From Deltaproteobacteria bacterium RIFCSPLOWO2_02_FULL_57_26 (lineage in GTDB: Bacteria > Desulfobacterota > Binatia > UBA9968): a DNA stretch of 26,408 nucleotides. This document shows, piece by piece, positions 22,518 to 26,408 of this stretch. Below the pieces are notes generated by a model. That model saw nothing but the letters and a program-made list of their open reading frames with translations. It was not told the origin of the DNA and ran no database searches. Numbering within the stretch: the stretch's first letter is position 1; each line of letters starts with the position of its first letter. The position numbers and the translations under genes were made by a program. Location: positions 20,071-46,478 of the forward strand of contig MGSI01000096.1 of the NCBI GenBank assembly GCA_001798455.1, read 5' to 3'.

Positions 22518-25430
22518 ATGGACTACAAAGAGACTTTGAACCTACCTAAGACTCGTTTCCCCATGCGGGCCAACCTGCCGCAGAATGAGCCCGCTCAGGT
22601 AGAGAGGTGGAGGCGGGAAAATGTCTATGAAAAGATCCTTGAGGCCAACCAAAAGAGGGATAAATACATTCTTCATGACGGCCCGCCTTATGCCAACGGC
22701 AACATCCATCTGGGACATGCTCTCAATAAAATCCTCAAGGACATTATCGTCAAGTACAAGAATATGACAGGGCATCTTGCTCCCTACATACCGGGTTGGG
22801 ACTGCCATGGCCTGCCGATCGAACTCCAGGTGGAAAAAAATATCGGCGGGGCGAAGAAAAAGAATTTGAGCCAGTTAGAGGTGCGCCGGCTGTGCAAGGA
22901 GTATGCGCAGAAATATATCTCGATACAGAGGGAGGAGTTTAGAAGACTGGGAGTTTTGGGCGACTGGGAGAACCCCTACCGCACGATCGATTACGCTTAC
23001 GAGGCGGCAGAGATCCGGGAATTGGGAAAGTTCATCGCCGCCGGCTCGCTTTACCGCCAGAAAAAGCCTGTCTACTGGTGCGCCTCCTGCCATACGGCCC
23101 TGGCCGAGGCGGAAGTAGAATATGAAGATCATACTTCGCCTTCGATCTATGTTAAGTTTCCGGTCACGAATCCTCAAGGGAAATTTTCTCTGGCCGCCGA
23201 GGGGACATCCTTTGTCATTTGGACCACCACTCCATGGACGCTTCCCGCCAACCAGGCGATCGCTCTCCACCCCCGCTTCATGTACCGGCATGTGAAGACC
23301 CCTGCAGGAGAGGTGATCTTGAACCAGGAACTTATCGAGACGGTGATGAAGGCGTTGGGGTTTTCGCCGGGGAGCTATGAGGTCACTTCAGGCGCATGGA
23401 CGGGTACAGAGTTGGAGGGCGTTCTCTGCCGCCATCCCTGGATCGATCGCGAGGTGAAGATCGTTCTGGGTGAGTTCGTCACTCAGGACCAAGGCACCGG
23501 GTGTGTCCACATCGCCCCCGGCCACGGACAGGAGGACTATGAGGTCGGCCAGCGCTATGGCCTCGAGGTCTTGGCGCCGGTGGACGCCGCGGGCAAATTC
23601 ACCGCCGAGGCCGGCGATCTTGCAGGTGAGTTCGTCTTTGAGGCCGATCCTAAGATCGTCCAAAAGCTTAGGGAGCGCCAGGCCCTTCTTAAAGAGGAGA
23701 AGCTGCCCCACAGCTACCCTCACTGCTGGCGCTGTAAGAAGCCTGTGATCTTTCGCGCCACCGAGCAGTGGTTCATCTCGATGGAGAAGAGTGATTTACG
23801 CCGGAAGGCGCTGCAGGCGATCGACCGAGTCGTCTGGATCCCGCCGTGGGGGCGCGAGCGCATCCGCGGCATGCTCGAGAGCCGGCCCGATTGGTGCATC
23901 TCGCGGCAGCGCTCCTGGGGCGTGCCGATACCTGTGTTCTACTGCCTACAGTGCCACCAAGCCCTGCTGAGCCAGGAGCTCTGTGAACACATCGCATCGA
24001 TTTTCGAAAAGGAGGGGTCGGATGCCTGGTTTATCCGTCCCGTCGCCGAGCTCGTTCCGCGCAATCTGCGTTGTCCTGGTTGCGGAGGGAAAGATTTTTC
24101 TAAAGAGGAAGACATCTTGGATGTTTGGTTTGACTCGGGTATCAGTCATGCCGGCGTGGTAGAGGTAGATAGCCGCCTGGGTGGCCGAGCCGATCTTTAC
24201 CTGGAAGGCAGTGACCAGCACCGCGGCTGGTTCCACACCGCTCTTCTCACCTCGGTGGCGACGCGGGGCCGCGCTCCCTACCAGAGCGTGCTCACGCATG
24301 GTTTTACCCTCGATGGCAAGGGGCGCAAGATGTCGAAGTCTCTCGGCAACGTGATCGCCCCGCAGGAAATCATGAAAAAGTTTGGCGCGGAGATCTTGAG
24401 GCTTTGGGTGTCGGCCGAGGACTACCGCGAGGACGTGAGAATCTCCGACGAGATACTGAACCGTCTGGTCGAGGCTTACCGGAAGCTAAGAAACACGCCC
24501 CGCTTTTTAATCAGCAATCTCTACGACTTTGATGCCGAGAGAGATGCGGTTCGGCCGGATGAATTGGACGAGCTGGATCGCTGGATCCTGCACCGAACTC
24601 AGAAGCTCCTCGCCAGATGCCGGGAGGCATATGAGAGCTTTGAGTTTCATGTCGTCTACCATGCCCTGAACAATTTCTGTAGCGTGGATCTCAGCGCCCT
24701 TTACCTGGATATCGTCAAGGATCGCCTCTATTGCGAGAGAGCGGATTCCAAAGAGAGGAGAGCTGCTCAAACAACTCTGTACAGGATTTTAGAGGTGCTG
24801 GTCCATCTGATGGCCCCAATTCTTTCCTTTACCGCAGAAGAGATATGGGGGTACATGCCGAAAAGGGGTGGTGCGCCTGAGAGCATTTTTCTTTCGAATA
24901 TGCCTGCACCCGATGATGCCTTGACCGGCGAGGCATTAGTGGCTAATTGGGATCAAGTGCTGAGGGTACGGGAGGAAGTCCTCAAGGTTCTGGAGATATC
25001 CAGAAAACCGCCGGAGGGCGAAGGCATTCTCGGGCATATCATCGGCCATTCTCTGGATGCCGAGATTTTATTTTTTCCGGACATGTATGATTCGAGCTCC
25101 AAAGCAGTTCTTACGGCTCGCAGCCCACAAACGTGGGAAGATATTTTTATTGTCTCCAAAGTTAAAGTTGAGTCAGGCCAAATACCTGATAGCTTTGGTT
25201 GGGATCAAGAAGATAGATTGGCAGGATCTATTGAGATAATCCGTCCAAACGGGCGGGAAGGTAGGATGTACGATAGTCCACTTCTCAACGGCCCCATAGT
25301 AGTTTTTAAGGCCGAGGGCCAAAAATGTGAGCGATGCTGGAAGTATAGTGCAAGTGTTGGCAGTGAGACCTCCCACCCAACCGTCTGTGATCGCTGCGCC
25401 GGAGTCTTAAAAACCGGAGTGGCTACTTGA
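22518..25430 (+). CDS. ileS: Isoleucyl-tRNA synthetase
   Basis: 970 residues, class Ia. Charges tRNA-Ile and edits valine. Signatures: PPYANGNIHLGH with HLGH at 64-67, the CP1 editing domain with WTTTPWTLPANQAIAL, and KMSKS at 604-608. A four-Cys insertion (FYCLQCHQ and LRCPGCGG) lies before LDVWFDSG, and a C-terminal zinc site is formed by Cys937, Cys940, Cys957 and Cys960. All editing and synthetic hallmarks seem intact. The ATG matches the family N-terminus (YKETLNLPKTRFPMRANLP) but has no Shine-Dalgarno. It overlaps lspA by four bases (TTGA), the common ileS-lspA pairing. I see no T-box or tRNA-like leader in the short upstream gap. Confidence 0.98.
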   Translation: MDYKETLNLPKTRFPMRANLPQNEPAQVERWRRENVYEKILEANQKRDKYILHDGPPYANGNIHLGHALNKILKDIIVKYKNMTGHLAPYIPGWDCHGLPIELQVEKNIGGAKKKNLSQLEVRRLCKEYAQKYISIQREEFRRLGVLGDWENPYRTIDYAYEAAEIRELGKFIAAGSLYRQKKPVYWCASCHTALAEAEVEYEDHTSPSIYVKFPVTNPQGKFSLAAEGTSFVIWTTTPWTLPANQAIALHPRFMYRHVKTPAGEVILNQELIETVMKALGFSPGSYEVTSGAWTGTELEGVLCRHPWIDREVKIVLGEFVTQDQGTGCVHIAPGHGQEDYEVGQRYGLEVLAPVDAAGKFTAEAGDLAGEFVFEADPKIVQKLRERQALLKEEKLPHSYPHCWRCKKPVIFRATEQWFISMEKSDLRRKALQAIDRVVWIPPWGRERIRGMLESRPDWCISRQRSWGVPIPVFYCLQCHQALLSQELCEHIASIFEKEGSDAWFIRPVAELVPRNLRCPGCGGKDFSKEEDILDVWFDSGISHAGVVEVDSRLGGRADLYLEGSDQHRGWFHTALLTSVATRGRAPYQSVLTHGFTLDGKGRKMSKSLGNVIAPQEIMKKFGAEILRLWVSAEDYREDVRISDEILNRLVEAYRKLRNTPRFLISNLYDFDAERDAVRPDELDELDRWILHRTQKLLARCREAYESFEFHVVYHALNNFCSVDLSALYLDIVKDRLYCERADSKERRAAQTTLYRILEVLVHLMAPILSFTAEEIWGYMPKRGGAPESIFLSNMPAPDDALTGEALVANWDQVLRVREEVLKVLEISRKPPEGEGILGHIIGHSLDAEILFFPDMYDSSSKAVLTARSPQTWEDIFIVSKVKVESGQIPDSFGWDQEDRLAGSIEIIRPNGREGRMYDSPLLNGPIVVFKAEGQKCERCWKYSASVGSETSHPTVCDRCAGVLKTGVAT

Positions 25431-25930
25431 GCGGCAAAACCACACTCGTCTCGGTCCTGCTCGTCTTCATACTCCTGCTGGACCAGGCATCCAAAGTGAC
25501 GGTTGCCCGCATGCTACCCCTGCATCACTCGATACCTGTCATCGAAAACCTGTTCAGCCTTACCTATATCCGCAATACCGGTGCGGCGTTCGGTATTTTT
25601 GCCGGAGCAGACCTGCCGCTGCGCCGGCCCCTGCTGATTTTGTTTTCGCTTGTTGCGATCGGCTTTGTCGTGATGCTGTTAAGGCGCCTGGCGGAAAAGG
25701 AGCGGGGGTTGATCGTCGCCCTGACATTCATTCTGGGCGGGGCACTCGGGAACCTCATCGATCGAGTCTTTTACGGTGAGGTGATCGACTTTCTCGATTT
25801 TTATTGGTCTGGATATCACTGGCCGGCCTTCAATTTTGCCGATAGCTTCATCACGCTCGGGGTCATGATAACCCTTTACCGCCTTCTTCGAGCCAAAGGC
25901 GACGATCCTTTTGTCCGCTCGGGGGAGTAA
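25427..25930 (+). CDS. lspA: Lipoprotein signal peptidase LspA
   Basis: 167 residues, four membrane segments. Cleaves the signal peptide of diacylglyceryl-modified prolipoproteins at the inner membrane. The catalytic aspartates are Asp112 (GNLIDR) and Asp139 (FNFADS), with the signature NTGAAFGIF near residue 50. TTG start inside the last codons of ileS, giving a TTGA overlap and implying coupled translation. Lipoprotein processing fits a didermic envelope. A 71-base gap without a clear terminator follows. Confidence 0.96.
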   Translation: MSGKTTLVSVLLVFILLLDQASKVTVARMLPLHHSIPVIENLFSLTYIRNTGAAFGIFAGADLPLRRPLLILFSLVAIGFVVMLLRRLAEKERGLIVALTFILGGALGNLIDRVFYGEVIDFLDFYWSGYHWPAFNFADSFITLGVMITLYRLLRAKGDDPFVRSGE

Positions 25931-26001
25931 TCGCCGTCGCTTCAGGCCAATTTTCTTTGTTGGGGTATTCCCAGCTCAGTCTACAGTAGGAGGGAACTGA
26001 G

Positions 26002-26408
26002 ATGGCACCACAGGCTGGACATCCGGTTGAGGAACGTATCATTCAATTGCTCCGGCACCTAGGCATCGAGCAGGCCCACTTTGCGGCCTGCATGCCTCGA
26101 GACTGGGGAGGTCTTGTCAGCACACATCCGGCCAGCGTCTCGTCCCTCACCCTCATTTGTCCCATGGGCATAAACGTCAGTGCTCTACGCACCAACACCC
26201 CCCGGCTCTTGGTTTTAACCGGGGACCAGGGGCGACCTGCTGAGGAGGCACAACGAGCCGTGGCGAGTGTGCCGGCAGCCGCTCTGATAACGCTGCGCGA
26301 CTACTTCGGTCCGCCCTGGGCAGATATGATAGCGGATCGCACAGAGGAGATTGGCTCCGCGATGATGGACTTCCTGGCACGCATTGACCAGGGGAGGATG
26401 GGCAGAGC
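26002..26408 (+). CDS. Short alpha/beta-hydrolase-like protein, cut by the window edge
   Basis: Frame open from an ATG with AGGAGG seven to twelve bases upstream to the right edge, 135 codons with no stop. The protein shows a GIEQAHFAACMPRDWGGLVS segment resembling the strand-elbow-helix around the nucleophile of alpha/beta hydrolases, a strand LLVLTGDQG resembling the one before the acid, and DYFGPPWADMIADRTEEI like the final His-loop helix entry. The expected Ser nucleophile is not present (Cys or Pro there), and the spacing is much shorter than in typical enzymes, so the protein may be catalytically inactive or a remnant. The fold assignment is tentative; the coding status is better supported than the function. 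Confidence 0.6.
   Translation, partial: MAPQAGHPVEERIIQLLRHLGIEQAHFAACMPRDWGGLVSTHPASVSSLTLICPMGINVSALRTNTPRLLVLTGDQGRPAEEAQRAVASVPAAALITLRDYFGPPWADMIADRTEEIGSAMMDFLARIDQGRMGR

Overview
Organism. The window reads as chromosomal DNA of an uncultured Gram-negative bacterium. An LpxL-type acyltransferase, LspA and GlnA/GlnB/AmtB fit an outer-membrane lineage. The mix of an F420/luciferase-like oxidoreductase, an unpaired NitT/TauT-type binding protein, a UbiD decarboxylase and a class II aldolase is typical of metagenomic groups such as Desulfobacterota, Binatota, Methylomirabilota or Tectomicrobia. That placement is inference; no rRNA marker is present. Coding density is high, base composition is moderately GC-rich, and many starts are TTG or GTG. 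Layout. 1-2223: the 3' end of an SDR oxidoreductase faces a luciferase-like monooxygenase gene and an ACT-domain gene. 2357-7562: a chromosome-maintenance block mnmE-mnmG-parA-parB, with one perfect parS-like palindrome in the mnmG-parA gap, a second one-mismatch copy at the mnmG start, and two nested palindromes in the parA promoter region. The rsmG gene that usually sits between mnmG and parA is missing. 7563-7825: a gap holding a short MITE-like element with 13-bp inverted ends. 7826-12373 (minus strand): DUF3891 gene, then a tight run of cold-shock protein, unknown 104-residue protein, periplasmic binding protein and YyaL-type thioredoxin-fold protein. 12483-14587: a stand-alone GT-B glycosyltransferase-like gene and ispH. 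14588-15062: a long non-coding gap ending in a textbook sigma-54 promoter. 15063-18354: a nitrogen-assimilation operon amtB-glnA-glnB. 18380-21816 (minus strand): UbiD-family decarboxylase, class II aldolase and an LpxL-like acyltransferase lacking the usual catalytic acid. 22086-25930: a small HExxH protein, ileS and lspA. 26002 to the right edge: a truncated gene for a short alpha/beta-hydrolase-like protein. How the parts work together. MnmE and MnmG together make the cmnm5 modification of tRNA wobble uridines; ParA, ParB and parS form the chromosome-segregation system. AmtB imports ammonium, GlnA fixes it, and PII (GlnB) senses nitrogen status; sigma-54 control and a conserved GlnA adenylylation tyrosine fit classical nitrogen control. 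IspH, IleS and LspA are housekeeping. I found no phage, CRISPR, toxin-antitoxin or recognisable defence locus, and nothing that I would call a demonstrated new system. The most unusual signals are the parS arrangement without rsmG, the acid-less acyltransferase, the cold-shock/unknown/binding-protein/YyaL cluster, and the small orphan HExxH protein.
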